Shown here piece by piece: positions 20,483 through 32,484 of a stretch of DNA of 64,000 bases (position 1 is the first letter of the stretch; each line of letters starts with the position of its first letter). The stretch is taken from contig RCSZ01000002.1 in the NCBI GenBank assembly GCA_014898425.1, positions 1,860,001 through 1,924,000 on the forward strand. Reading direction: 5' to 3'. The position numbers and the translations under genes are program-made. The notes beneath the pieces were generated by a model. It saw only the letters and a list, made by a program, of their open reading frames with translations. It made no database searches and was not told where the DNA came from. Source of the stretch: Botryotinia globosa. Taxonomy: Eukaryota > Ascomycota > Leotiomycetes > Helotiales > Sclerotiniaceae.

Positions 20483-23400
20483 ATGTTTCAAACATTCAGT
20501 GGCAGTTCTCGCAGACCTAGACAAGTCAACCTTTCTGGTCAAAATCCAAATCCATTCGCTGCCAGCACCTGGAACTCCTCGGCTTCAGCTTCTGGTGCTC
20601 AAAAGACAGTGGCACATGCGCAACAAGAGAGGGAGCAACGTCAGAGGGAAAGGGAAAGACTTAACGCTTCAAAGAAAATCCAGAGAATATGGAGGGGCCA
20701 TAGAAGTAGAACCAAGCTTGCGGATGCAAGACGAGAACAATATAAGGCGACCTATAATTCTTGCGAGGGAGGGAGTGATGATCTCATTCCACTCGAGCAA
20801 TTAAAGTTGTTGATGGCGTTTTGCAACCCCGAGCGGGACGATGATATAGCCCAATTGACGGAACTCGGCAGGAAGTTCGTTCATAACAAGAATGCCAGAC
20901 TGATATCCCAAGCAGAGTATAGACCTTATCTCTTCAAGTTAGCAAGACTGACACTCAGTGCTCTCATACAGTACGTATCTCCCCAACATGTTTGTCACTG
21001 ATGGGATCCTGACATATTCAATAGTACCTTGCCCAGCTACAACAGAGTTCTTTTCAAGCTCCTGTCGGACATATTAGTGCAGAATGGAAATATACTGTCA
21101 CATATTGCGATTCCTTATTATGATTTTCTTTCGAGCGCCGTAGTTGGGGGTAGTCTCTCCGATGAATGGCGTGCGGAGCTTGTCTCGGCAGTGTTCTTTC
21201 CTCTCCAAGTATCTCCCTCAGCGCCGGGGCAATCATTTAGTAAGTTTTCCTAACGCCTCTTCTTGTTTGTATCCTAATTAGTATAGGCAAAGTCTCATTG
21301 GATGTTTATTCAGCAATGGCATCTCGATTCCTTACTATTCCAGATTTAGAATCTAGGCTTGGAGGTCTACAGGTACTCGCGTCTAAAATGAGTGGTAATC
21401 ATCTAGCTGCCGCTATAGTTCGCGACTACTCAAGCATTTCTTCTTCGCAGTCCAACCCGGAGGCAAAGCTATGGTTGCTTGCTCATTTTATTGCAATATC
21501 CCGCATGCAAGAGCACCGTGAAGAGGAATCTGAGCTACTGAGAGCCCTGTCACTTCAATTATCGGCGTGCTCTGTCGATCTCATTGGCAGAATTGATGGT
21601 CGCAAACCAACATCCAATAATTTCCAAAGAGGAGAACGTGAAGAAAGTGAAGTTCAGTCTGTCAAAAACTTGCCCATATTTATAAGCAGTAAATTGTTGT
21701 CTTTGTTAGATAAAGAATCAATAACTGGGCTACTCAGAAAATTTAACATGTAAGTCAGTTATATTTCTCCCTTGGTCATCGCTAATTTGGTGTTAGAGAT
21801 TATGCCAAAGGGTCAACGGCGGGGCAGGAAGATGCAAGCTTCTTGGCAAGTTACGCCCTTACCCTGCTAAGAATTTTTCCAGATCGTGCCGATGAAATTC
21901 GAATGTGGCTTTGCTCTAGCTCAGTGACGACTTCCAATGGAAATGAAGTGTTGGCTCTCAAATTTCTTTGGGAGGCAATGAGTTCAACAAGCACCTTCAA
22001 AGCTATCATGGCTGATTCGAGAGCTGCATTGGAAATCCTTCAATACCAAAAACAGCACAGCGATGAGCCATCTCAAGAAGTTATATCAAGAGATCGAGAG
22101 TGGAGAACCATTCTTCTTTTCTTGGAACTTTACACGTTTGTTCTAAAGTTCATAGATGACGAGGATTTCCTCGGAGGTAGCACAGACTCGAATCAAGCGA
22201 GTGGAACTGTCTCAAAGATTCGAGGCAGTGCACTCTCATTGGAAGCTGTCGAGAAACTCACCCTTTTTCTGAAGAACATCTCGTTCACCACTTATTACAA
22301 TGCTGCTGAACTTTCTGGTGATGATAATTCTGTTATCGAGGGTGGCCTAGGCACCTATTTCGGCATCAACAACGAATTCACAAAAGATGAAAAATACGCT
22401 TCTGATGGGAGCCAAACAACAAGTAACTCGAGTTGGCCATTCGCAGGTATTTCCGGCATGACATTTTACTATTTGCGAACCATTGTAATCGGCGTTATGC
22501 GCATGATTTATGAGCGAGATTCGAGACGACGATTTTTGCCAAAAGATCATTGGCTCATGACGGCACGTTTTGACATGAAAGGCTTTATTCTTGATGTCAT
22601 CAAGGAGCAAGAAAGGCGACAAGAGGTTGCCGATGGCGAAGGAGCTGAAGCCGAGTTTGAAGGAGATGCAGACGAGTACGAGCCGGTTCAAAGTCTTATG
22701 CTGGGTCGTACAACTCGGCCAAGTCAGTTGCTGTCTCAAATGAGACAGCAGGATATGTTAAGAAAGCATCAGCAAAAAATAAACAAGAGGAAAATCATGG
22801 CTGCTGTTGGGCCCAGGATTGAGGTGCTACAAAACATGCCATTTGTCATACCCTTCGAAACTCGTGTTGAGATATTTCGCCAGTTCGTCGTGATGGATCA
22901 ACTCAAGAGGCGATCTGGAGTTATCGATCCAGATTCATGGCGTATGCGAATGGCAAATATGGCACAGAATCGACATGCCGCACGAGAAACTCTTGGCAGA
23001 CATCATGCATCTATTCGGCGAGAGTCTGTATTTGAAGATGCATTTGAGGCATTCTTTCCACTTTCAGAAGGCCTCAAAGAGCCAATTCAGATCACATTTG
23101 TTGACAGCTTTGGTGCTATTGAGGCTGGTATTGATGGCGGTGGAGTGACGAAAGAATTCCTTACCAGTGTTACTAATGAAGCATTTCGTAATCCTTTAGA
23201 TTACGGTAGTAATCCATCACTTTTCGTCACGAATGACCAAAACTTACTCTACCCTAATCCAACAGCTATGGAGCAAGATTATGAATTCTTAAGATCGATT
23301 GGAATAACCGAAACAAGCCCTGAATGGAGGACATATAGTGTACAGCTGCGTAATCGCATGCACTTCTTGGGCCGCATTGTAGGAAAATGTTTGTACGAAG

Positions 23401-24212
23401 GCATTCTCATTGACATTAATTTTGCTGGGTTTTTCCTTCTCAAATGGTCCGCTGCAAATTCTGGCCCAGAAGCAGCAAGCCGTACTAATTTGAACGATCT
23501 ACGTGATCTTGATGAAGGATTGTATCAAGGGCTGCTAAAACTCAAGAACTATCCCGGAAATGTCGAAGATTTCTCACTCGACTTTACCATAACCGACACG
23601 ATTCCTAATGGTATGCCTAATGGCCGCCCTAAAATTATCACCCGAGATCTTATGCCTAATGGCTCTAATATCCCCGTGACAAATGAGAATCGACTCCTCT
23701 ACATTGCTTATGTCGTCCGCCACCGTCTCCACATTCAGCCCTATGAGCTCACGCAGGCTTTCCTTCGCGGTCTCGGCCAAATCATAAATCCCTCCTGGTT
23801 GAGCATGTTTAACCAAGTTGAACTTCAAACCCTAATTTCCGGCGAGACATCGGATATTAATATCAATGATCTACGCGAGAACACACAGTACGGTGGGGTG
23901 TACCAGATCGGCTACGATGGACGCGAGCACCCAACGATCATGATGTTCTGGCAGGTCATGGAAGAACTCAAAGATGAGGATAGGAGAAAGGTACTCAAAT
24001 ATGTTACCAGTACGCCAAGAGCACCGTTATTAGGATTTGGATCATTGAACCCGCTGTTCAGTATTAGGGATAGTAGCTCAGATGAGGATAGACTACCCAG
24101 TGCAAGTACGTGTGTCAACTTACTGAAGTTACCGAGGTATAAAAGCAAAGAGAAATTGAGAGAGAAATTGCTGTATGCTGTCAATGCGGGGGCTGGGTTT
24201 GATCTTTCGTGA
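20483..24212 (+). CDS. HUL5: HECT-type E3 ubiquitin ligase, Hul5/UBE3C type
   Basis: Four exons, 20483-20970, 21025-21239, 21287-21749 and 21797-24212, encode 1193 aa in continuous phase. An N-terminal IQ-like motif (ASKKIQRIWRGHRSR, residues 62-76) and the conserved start MFQTFSGSSRRPRQVNLSG are hallmarks of the Hul5/UBE3C subfamily. The HECT domain fills the last 370 residues or so: QITFVDSFGAIEAGIDGGGV, then FLGRIVGKCLYEGILIDI, and the catalytic-loop ASTCVNLLKLPRY with Cys1161 as the predicted ubiquitin-thioester residue 32 residues from the end. In yeast Hul5 extends ubiquitin chains on proteasome-bound substrates and acts in cytosolic stress-induced ubiquitination. The C-terminus is intact. 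The start was chosen at 20483 because it gives the conserved N-terminus. Confidence 0.95.
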
Positions 24213-27045
24213 TCTGAGATTCAGAACAGGTTGTGGAAGGTTATAGGAATAGCCCGGGAGTTGGAAAGGAGTGGAGTGAAACAAAGAGGAAAATACTAAT
24301 GACGCAAATGATAAAAGCGATGCGATGATTGATGATCAAAGAATATACTTACAACATGCATGGCCCAGGCGTTTTCGTATTTTTCGTGTCAGTAAAGAGT
24401 TATTTAATGGTTGAAAGGACAGGCTTGAAATGAATGAAGTGTATGATTACATAGGGCTGAATGGGAAAACTTCATAGATCACAAAAGCTCGCATGTGATA
24501 CATTGATTCGTTGATTGAACGTGTATTGAGAAAACGGAGAAGAATGGCGGCCTATCTGTCTGCTGCCGGAATGGATGGCAATGTCGTCATGTATAGATGT
24601 GGGATACTTGTCATTACATTTTTCTCTTACACATTTGACACTGGGCTATTGACGTATGATTGGAACAGAGTTGATGTGTATTGATTGCTTGATATTTGTA
24701 AATAGCTATTTCTTATTGACTTCTAATGTACTTTTTACAGTGTATTATGATTCATCCATCCTGGCTTCTAATTTTTCTGATATCTCTTCAGTCTATCACT
24801 ACACCTCGAGCAGTGTCTGATAACATGGTGAGCATGCAGCCGAAGCTAACCTCAAACCTGGCACAATATATAGACACATCCTCAGATTGACCGAACTGTA
24901 TAATCGTATAACTTGAAATGAAGCTGAGATGATTAAGTACAAGACTATGAAAAAGAGATGAGAGACAGCAAGTGCAATAGAATCTCCTTGAATCCGAAAA
25001 GGTTACTCGAATCCCAAAATCAAAACGTTGGAGCAGTTGGGCACGTGATAAGTGGATGTGGCAGGTGCCATCATCCATGCCGTCTTCTGGAATTCTTCTA
25101 GCTCGTTTCATTTCTCGAAATAGAAGAGCAGATGCATATTCATCGTTTCATCTTTGCCATGATGAGTCTTCAAATGTGCATGTCTGTCTGATCTTATTAT
25201 AGCCTGAAATCTACTTGTTTGCTTCAGATATCGACATTATCCTAGATTACTACACAATTTTCCTTTGAGATTTCGCGTCGAATCTGAGAAGTAGATTTCA
25301 GGGTAGTAGAAGACTGATCGCACTCAGAATCTCCCAACTCATGAATGCTATCCATCCGTCCACTTGACAATCCGCTAGGATATACAGGCAGTGTAGCTCG
25401 AGAATATTGAGCCAACAGAACAACAATTCTTTCGTGGACCCGCACTGGTTCAGGTTTTACAGCTTTGCAAAGCTTGATACTTTGGGGACGTTATCACGCG
25501 TTCTGAGTAGGAATCATGGAACCGAATCAGGTGAAAATGACCATTGAGTTTGAAGAGTGTGGCATCTGCACATGTGGAACTGGAACTGCATGATACTTTG
25601 CCGTTTTTTGGGGGTCCAAAGAAGGGTGTTTTCTGACCTAACATAGCTGGTATGATGTTGGTGACGTTGGCGAGTGGGCTGGTCTCTGCTGGCCGTGCGC
25701 TCGTTGTTGGGAAGGAAAAGAAGGAGCTAAGGCGACATGTGTGCTAAGGACGACAGAAGAGATTGTGACTTATGTACCTGTGTCAGTACATGAGACTAAC
25801 AATGCGGTTGGCATTCAGAGAGCTAATGCATGACCTCCTTGAGGCACTAGCTTTGGAACGTAGCTGCAGAGACTGCTCGACATCATACTCCACAAGCTTG
25901 CTTTGCTGTCCGACTTCGAATCATACAATCAAGACACGCTGGCTTGTCTCGTATGCAACCCATAAACTCTCATTCTTGAACGGCGAAAGTTCGGATTCGA
26001 CAATGTCTGCTAGCACAGAGGAAAGAGGCGACAATTGACGAATTTCATGTAGGGGGCTGCGTTTCTCTCTACCACAACGTGGAACTTATTAGCCACTAGA
26101 ACACATGAATTGGTGAAATCCTCGAATTCGGTCTATCTAGTCCTCTGTCGACTAATTAGTAGATTTACAATCTCTATCCAACAATCACATTTTCTCAGTC
26201 CCCTCCACTTCTGTCCTATCAACCGCGGCTCGGGCCGCAAGGTGATTGAAGCGGGGTCGTGCTGAGCAGGCATTCGCATCGACGATGCTTTTCTTGATGC
26301 TATTACGAGATTATGGCCAATCGGTTCGACTGTTAAGAATTTTCCTACTTGGGTCTCCCAAATATTTTTGTCCCTCTTTGATATTGGGCACAAATTTAGT
26401 GCTTTAAGCTTTTCTTGACCTCCTACTAGCAAGCTAGTTGGCGTACATTAAAGTTCAAGTCAGGTCAAAGATCAAAATGTCTAATGAGCCTTTAACCTTA
26501 TCGAGGGATGGGTCGTTTCTTCTAAGACGGCCCACCCCACGGGAATCCTTGTATGAATGCAGATAATGAAAAAAAAATTGGTTTTTCTGCCATTTCGCAA
26601 CAATTGAAGATTACAAGGATGACCCACCACTCTTCGATGTTCGGTTCGTCGCCATGCATGATGCATCCTGCACCACGTTTCACACAGCAGAGTGCCCAAA
26701 ATGGCAAACATGCATCATGTAGCATGCTGCTTTGTAATGCAGAGTAGATTATCGATAGAACCACAATTATGTATAGCCCTTCCACTGTTTTCATGTAGCC
26801 AGTGGCCACGTTCTCTTCAATCTATTTGCGACTTCAAACATTCTGTATTGAAGATCTCATTCTATACTGTATCTGTGCCGGTACGTGGTCAGTCCAACAC
26901 AATGGATTTTCCTGTGCATTTTTCATGACCCACGATATACCAAGGTCAGTTCTAACTTCTCAGACTAACATTTTCCTCGAGATACTAGCTCCATAGGGAA
27001 ATTTATTCCTGGATTCAAGGAGTTGGCAGAAAGGTAGCAAGCACC
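24213..27045. other. intergenic, no gene recognised
   Basis: 2.8 kb between HUL5 and the aldo-keto reductase gene. Only short open frames without protein character are present on either strand. No tandem repeats or element termini stand out. The first few hundred bases are the HUL5 3' flank. Confidence 0.55.
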
Positions 27046-28251
27046 ATGACTATCCCCATCCCTACTCTGAAATTGAACACCGGAGCCCCAATACCGGCTC
27101 TAGGATTTGGTACTTTCCAGAATGTAGGATCCCCAGGAAAGTGCCATGATGCTGTACTTTGGGCACTACAATCAGGTTATCGCCATCTAGATTGTGCTTG
27201 GTAGTAAGTTCAACCCCTATGTCTCATGTTTATCCGTTCGTCCCAATTGTATACTCGATTTCTCCTAGGCTCATCCCTTCCCTTTTCCCACTAATATTCA
27301 CCCCTATTCCTTGGTGGAGGGGTGCCAAAGTATCGGAAATATAGTTTTCGTATTGCAATTGCCAACCCTGAAACTAACACACCGCAGTTACAAAAATGAA
27401 GAAGAGGTTGGGTCTGGCTTGCAAGAATTCTTGTCCAGTAACCCAAGTGTCAAGCGTTCCGATATCTTCATCACAACGAAAGTGTGGCCTCATCTTTGCG
27501 GTTCCCCTGAAGATGTCGAGTGGAGTCTGAATTATAGTTTGGAGAAACTAGGTGTCGATTATGTGGATTCTTTCTTGATGCACATGCCGTTCGCCGCGGA
27601 GAGGACCGACGACTATAACGTCAAGATCGGAGATGATGGAAAGGTATAATCCACCAATCGATGTTAGCACCTCTTGTTCCCAAGTCTAACAACCCTGAGC
27701 AGTACATCATCAACAAAGAAGTGACGGCCAACTTGGAACCTATCTGGCGCAGATTCGAAGCTCTCAACAAAGCTGGCAAGGCAAAATCCATCGGAGTATC
27801 CAATTTTACCATCTCAAATCTGGAAGCTCTTCTTCAGTACGCGGAGATTCCTCCCGCCATGAACCAAGTCGAGATTCATCCCGCCTGGCCTAACACTAAG
27901 TTGATCAACTACTGCTTTTCGAAGAATATCCTTCCCGCGGCATATTCTCCACTGGGATCCCAGAGCCAATCTCCCAGCTCAAGCAAACCTCTTATCCAAA
28001 ACACTGAACTCATCTCCATCGCTGAAAAGAAGGGTGTTAGCATAGGTCAGATATTGATTGCTTGGAATATCAAACGAGGATGCGTGGTCCTTCCCATGAG
28101 TTCGAATGAGGGGAGAATCAAAACCAATGGAACATTGGTCGATTTGACTGACGAGGAGTTCGAAAGCATGAACAAAGTTTACGAAGGCAAAGAAACAAGG
28201 TTCGTGAATTTGTCAAACACCTTCGGGTGGAAGGTATTCGGGGATGAGTAA
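27046..28251 (+). CDS. NADPH-dependent aldo-keto reductase (320 aa)
   Basis: Exons 27046-27203, 27388-27643 and 27703-28251 join in phase. The first intron is unusually long for this window (184 nt); the first splice creates WYYKNEEEVG. The catalytic tetrad is complete: Asp49 (HLDCAW), Tyr54, Lys84 (ITTKVW) and His118 (LMHMPF). Further family signatures are PALGFGTFQN at the N-terminus, GKAKSIGVSNFTI in the middle and GCVVLPMSSNEGRIKTN near the C-terminus. That last motif corresponds to the NADP-binding K-S-x-x-R-I region but reads S-S-N-E-G-R-I, so cofactor affinity may differ. It most resembles glycerol/xylose/aldehyde reductases of the AKR family; the true substrate cannot be told. The C-terminus lacks a targeting signal, so it is probably cytosolic. 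Confidence 0.92.
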
Positions 28252-30520
28252 GGAGATAGGTAGCCGAGCAGACGATTGGCCGTGTCGTGGTGTCTGCTCG
28301 TATCGTTCGATTCCACGTAACACAAAGTATCATGATCATATTAGTTGGGATTATGATGCGCATATTCATATACGTGAAGCAAGCACTGAAAAATAAGCTG
28401 ATCTGACCTCTCGTGACGTTCTTAACTGCACATGCTATTTGTCTGTCCATTGACTCTGCATTACTAGTTGTCGTTAGCGCTCTATGACACAGTCACCACT
28501 AATGTATATAACATATCAGATTATGTTTCATCACATCACATTATCTCTACCAAAGTTAAAAAAAAATCTTCATATCCTAATCTTATCTCATCTCGCCGAG
28601 TTTTCTGCATCAACATTTACTGTCTTGCCGACCTCTTACCTGCATCCCATGAACCATTCTCCTGGAACCAAAAGTCGGTGAAGATCAAACCCTGCGAGAA
28701 AACCTTATAACAATCTAAAACATATCAATCTGATATGTTAGGGAAAGCGCTGGCTGTACTATGACGAATGGGTACTCCGAGTGAACGGCAAGATATGACA
28801 TCGTTCGCCTTACCCGTGTGTGCATCAGAGATTCAGAGTATTGGACGGTATAAAGATTATTGTAGCAATTATTGAGGTGTGCATGTATCGATGATTGGGT
28901 AATTTGCCATCAAGAAGCTAGTATTTGCTATGATGTCTATTAAAATCGCACCCAGAATCATATAACACCACACCTGGGATTAATTGTCAAATTTCCGAAT
29001 CAGCGGTACATATCAAGGTCAACCATATTAGCCACGACATGTTAATGAGAAACCCGGGACTCGGAGCAAGACTCCACCCGTTCATCCTTTTTAAAATTAC
29101 AATGATCCTACCGCGGGAAATCTGGGCACAATCGCCGTCTATCATTTGAGAGATACTCATCATCCATGGTATGAGAATCTTTTCACTGCTACCAGTACCA
29201 ATCATCGAATCGACAGGGAGAGCACCGAAGAATAACGAGTACATCCACAGTCAAATTGTCCGAATGGTTGGTAATACGGTGATTCAATGTCCCGACTCCC
29301 GAGGGATCTCATTTTTATCTCACTGCTGGCTCGCGTCACATATAGATACATACATACACATATATGCATGCATTTACGAGTATATCCATCCGGACCGTGT
29401 CATAGAAGGTGCATTATCTCCCAGACCCAAAACGCCATATCACGCCAAGAGAAATGTACTTGAACCGGACTCCGCCTCACATGGAATGCACAAGGTAACA
29501 TGAGTGCATAATCTGGAAGCCTACTCTGCTGAGCAAACCGTGCAAACCGAACATGTTCCATGACTGCAGATACACATGCATGTGATCGAACCTTCTAAAG
29601 CCGATATTGGGGTGGTACTAGGCATCTAGATTGGAGGCCGTAGTAAGGCTATCATATTCATCATCAATCACATCGCTTGCCATCTTAATCTAATGCCAAT
29701 ACTCCATGCAGAACCGAATGTTAAACCGGTTTCCTGTCGATCGGTCGCAATCCCCGTCGCCGAGTTGGGTGCGCTAGATCAAGAGCTTTTGGCGAATGCT
29801 GGAACGTTGTCCATCCTCCTTCATTATCCATTTGATTTGATTAATCATGGAATGGCAGATAGTAACAGAGACTAGGTTGTAGTCCTACCTCTAAACTTCC
29901 CCTCTTCTTCCCCTTTGGAAGCCTCCGTGACTTCCGTATCTATTGAACCAACTCCGTTTCCTCCTCTTTTTACTCACTGCCAGCATCATTTGTTCATTCG
30001 CAATCAGTCAAGCAAGCCCTAAATGTTCCATTTCGAACAAAAAAATTCCATCACAAGACCCTTACTTAGCAGTAATTCGACCAAACCCCCATACATATAT
30101 ATGCACAGTTCCTGGTCTGCAAATCAAACATCACCACCTCCCATCCAAGAAATCATATCGACCCCTCAACATCAAACTTCAAGACCCCCATACATACCAT
30201 GTACACATGTGTAAAATCTCCGTGGAAACTATATTCTCGCACTCTCGCCCTCGAATCAGCCTCGATACCACAGCCCCACATACAACGGTACGCCATCTAA
30301 GTGGTCCGTCACGTCCTGGTTATTCTCTGACGTGACTCGGGAGGCTAAGCAATATGCGCTGCACCCCTCTATTCGTTTTCCCCTCTTGAAATGTATGCTG
30401 TAGCACGTGTTTTCCTTCTTTCGTAAGCCGAGCATACCTGCCATCACACAATCGAGCATTAAGGGTGCTCTTCGTGCTATACGTAAAAAGGACTCCCGAG
30501 GTCCATATTGCTTTTCCAAA

Positions 30521-30540
30521 CACACACACACACACACACA
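30521..30540. repeat. (CA)10 microsatellite
   Basis: Ten perfect CA units. Confidence 0.95.
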
Positions 30541-30914
30541 GCTAGCCAGCTCGTGGAACTTTTCAATTTACAGAGAATGAAGTTGAGGAAAAATATACAT
30601 AATGCAGACACAACATGAATAACTTTGCTAAATTTTGAATTTAATTTTGAGAATGGCTCAAGTCTCAAACGGATGAGAAGTACAGTAAATCTTTGACGAA
30701 CAAAAATCAGTAGTGGATATATAGCCTAAAAGGTAACTGGAACAACTCCAATCCAGATCTTCCCGCATGCACAGCGCAACCCTAGTAAGAGTACGTAAAA
30801 ATTCCAACGTATCATCAAGAAAGAACCCCAAACCCCAAACCCCAAGAATCCGAGAAGAGAATATTTCATCCCGGGTATCCATCGTGAAAAAGAAAAAATG
30901 ATAGTGACGAAACT

Positions 30915-30938
30915 CCCCCCCCCCCCCCCCCCCCCCCC
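30915..30938. repeat. C24 homopolymer
   Basis: Twenty-four consecutive C bases, followed by A6. The opposite strand has 24 G. Length is probably unreliable in assembly. Confidence 0.9.
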
Positions 30939-31147
30939 AAAAAACCTAAACCTTAAAAGTCTATAAACGAAGAGAAGGAATAGGAAAGAAAAATCAAAAC
31001 GATTGGTATTGGTATCCCCGCTGTGCTTGCAATCAATCAATCTTGGTATAACGAAGAAGAAGAAAGAAAAAAACATGTGCAAATCAAAAAAAAAAATTCA
31101 AAAAATTCCCAGAAAACTTTTCATCTCATCTCAAATCCTCGTATCCT

Positions 31148-32484
31148 TTAATCCGAGCTCACGCTTGAATTCGAGGATTCTGATGTTTCGGAGGATTTAT
31201 CATCGTGGAGGTGGGCTTCCCATTCGGCGACCGACATGGGTTTCTCGGTCATGGCTGCCAAGCGAAAAAGGTGGCGGGCTTGAATACGGGAGTCGTAGTC
31301 TACGGTTGCAGTGTCTATTTTCTCTGTTAGAATGTGTTTGTATTGGGAATAGTAGAAGTGATCAAACATACGGAGAGTGCTTCGCCCATCAAACATAACC
31401 ACCGAGTGTTTTTCCCACCGCACTCTGGCCTGGAAATCGTGGCCCATGCACACGTGATCGACCAAGAATTTCATCAGCATTTCCTTCTCGCCATCCTTGA
31501 GCCCGACAATATCGGTCAAGAATTCCGAGTTGAGGTAGAGCGCTTTTTCGCCCGAGACGGGATGTACGCGAACGATGGGGTGCAGGGAATCGATCGGGTC
31601 GGTTCGGACAGTTCCTCGGGCGGCGCGGGCATAGCCAATCATCTTTTGCGATGAGTGGTTTGCCTTGAGGTCCTGGATCATGGCGCGGAAGGTGGGCGAG
31701 AGGCGTTTGTAGGCTTCCACGGTGTCGGCAAATACGGTGTCACCACCAACATCGGGGCATGCTAATACTGGCTAGGTGTGAGAATTGTTGAAGTCTGTAG
31801 CTAGGTGTGAAAACTTACTGCCAAGCATAACATATCCAGGAGGCTGTTTTTCATAGCTGACATCGTGATGCCAGAGTGTGGAAGTCAATTTCTTCTGGAA
31901 GAAATTTGCGATTTCCTCTTCGTTGTGATCGCGATGAATGACATGGAAAGGAGGGTGTCCCTTCACAGAGCCAGATACAGGCTGAATGCTTAATGGGCCG
32001 AAATAGGACATGAAATCTTGTTGAAATTGGGGACCGGCGTGAAGAAAGTCGGATTGTTCTCGGAGAACAACAATCTTCCGCTCCGTTATCAATAGTGCAA
32101 GTTCGTCTTTGCCTGCGTCAGAGAGCTCCTCCATCTTTACACCACTCAAAATAGTTCCCATCTTAGGCGTAATGTGTCTGGCTTTGACACCACCCTTGAA
32201 AAGGTTTGGCTTGGACTTGTTTGCTCGCAGGGCTGGGTCATGATACTCGAAGTGCTTAACTTCGTCGAACCAAACATCATCCTCCCACTTCATGTTTATT
32301 AGTGGCTGGCTAATGAAATAGGATTAAACCTATCACTTACCGATGGAAGATAGCTTGGGAATTCTGTTCGACATTTAGATCGCTGGTCGTATTCATCGGA
32401 TACATGATTGTATGGGAGATTGATGTCATAGCTAATCTCTGGGACAGCTATTTCATCCTCTTCTGTGAGTCGACTAGGTGCCAT
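31148..32484 (-). CDS. TauD/TfdA-family 2-oxoglutarate-dependent dioxygenase (391 aa)
   Basis: Four exons on the minus strand, 32484-32341, 32287-31819, 31767-31372 and 31314-31148, keep phase. The first junction gives FPSYLPSWEDD, matching the conserved N-terminal region of fungal TauD-like proteins. The Fe(II) facial triad is present: His188 and Asp190 in LWHHDVSYEKQPPG and distal His337 in STLHTATVDY; that histidine codon is itself split by the third intron. Arg354 in LFRLAAMTEKP is the likely 2-oxoglutarate ligand. Fungal relatives include sulfonate/taurine and alpha-ketoglutarate dioxygenases; substrate is unknown. The C-terminus ends in a Ser/Glu-rich tail (SSETSESSNSSVSSD). No peroxisomal or secretion signal is seen. 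A role in sulfur or xenobiotic scavenging is inference from family only. Confidence 0.92.

Larger units (their letters stand above)
28252..31147. other. intergenic with C24 run and CA repeat
   Basis: 2.9 kb between the 3' ends of the convergent reductase and dioxygenase genes. No gene recognised. It holds a (CA)10 microsatellite (30521-30540) and a C24 homopolymer (30915-30938), separate entries. Confidence 0.6.

Noticed and set aside
28290..28320. GTTCGATTCC resembling a tRNA B box
   Set aside because: No matching A box or cloverleaf stems could be formed around it.
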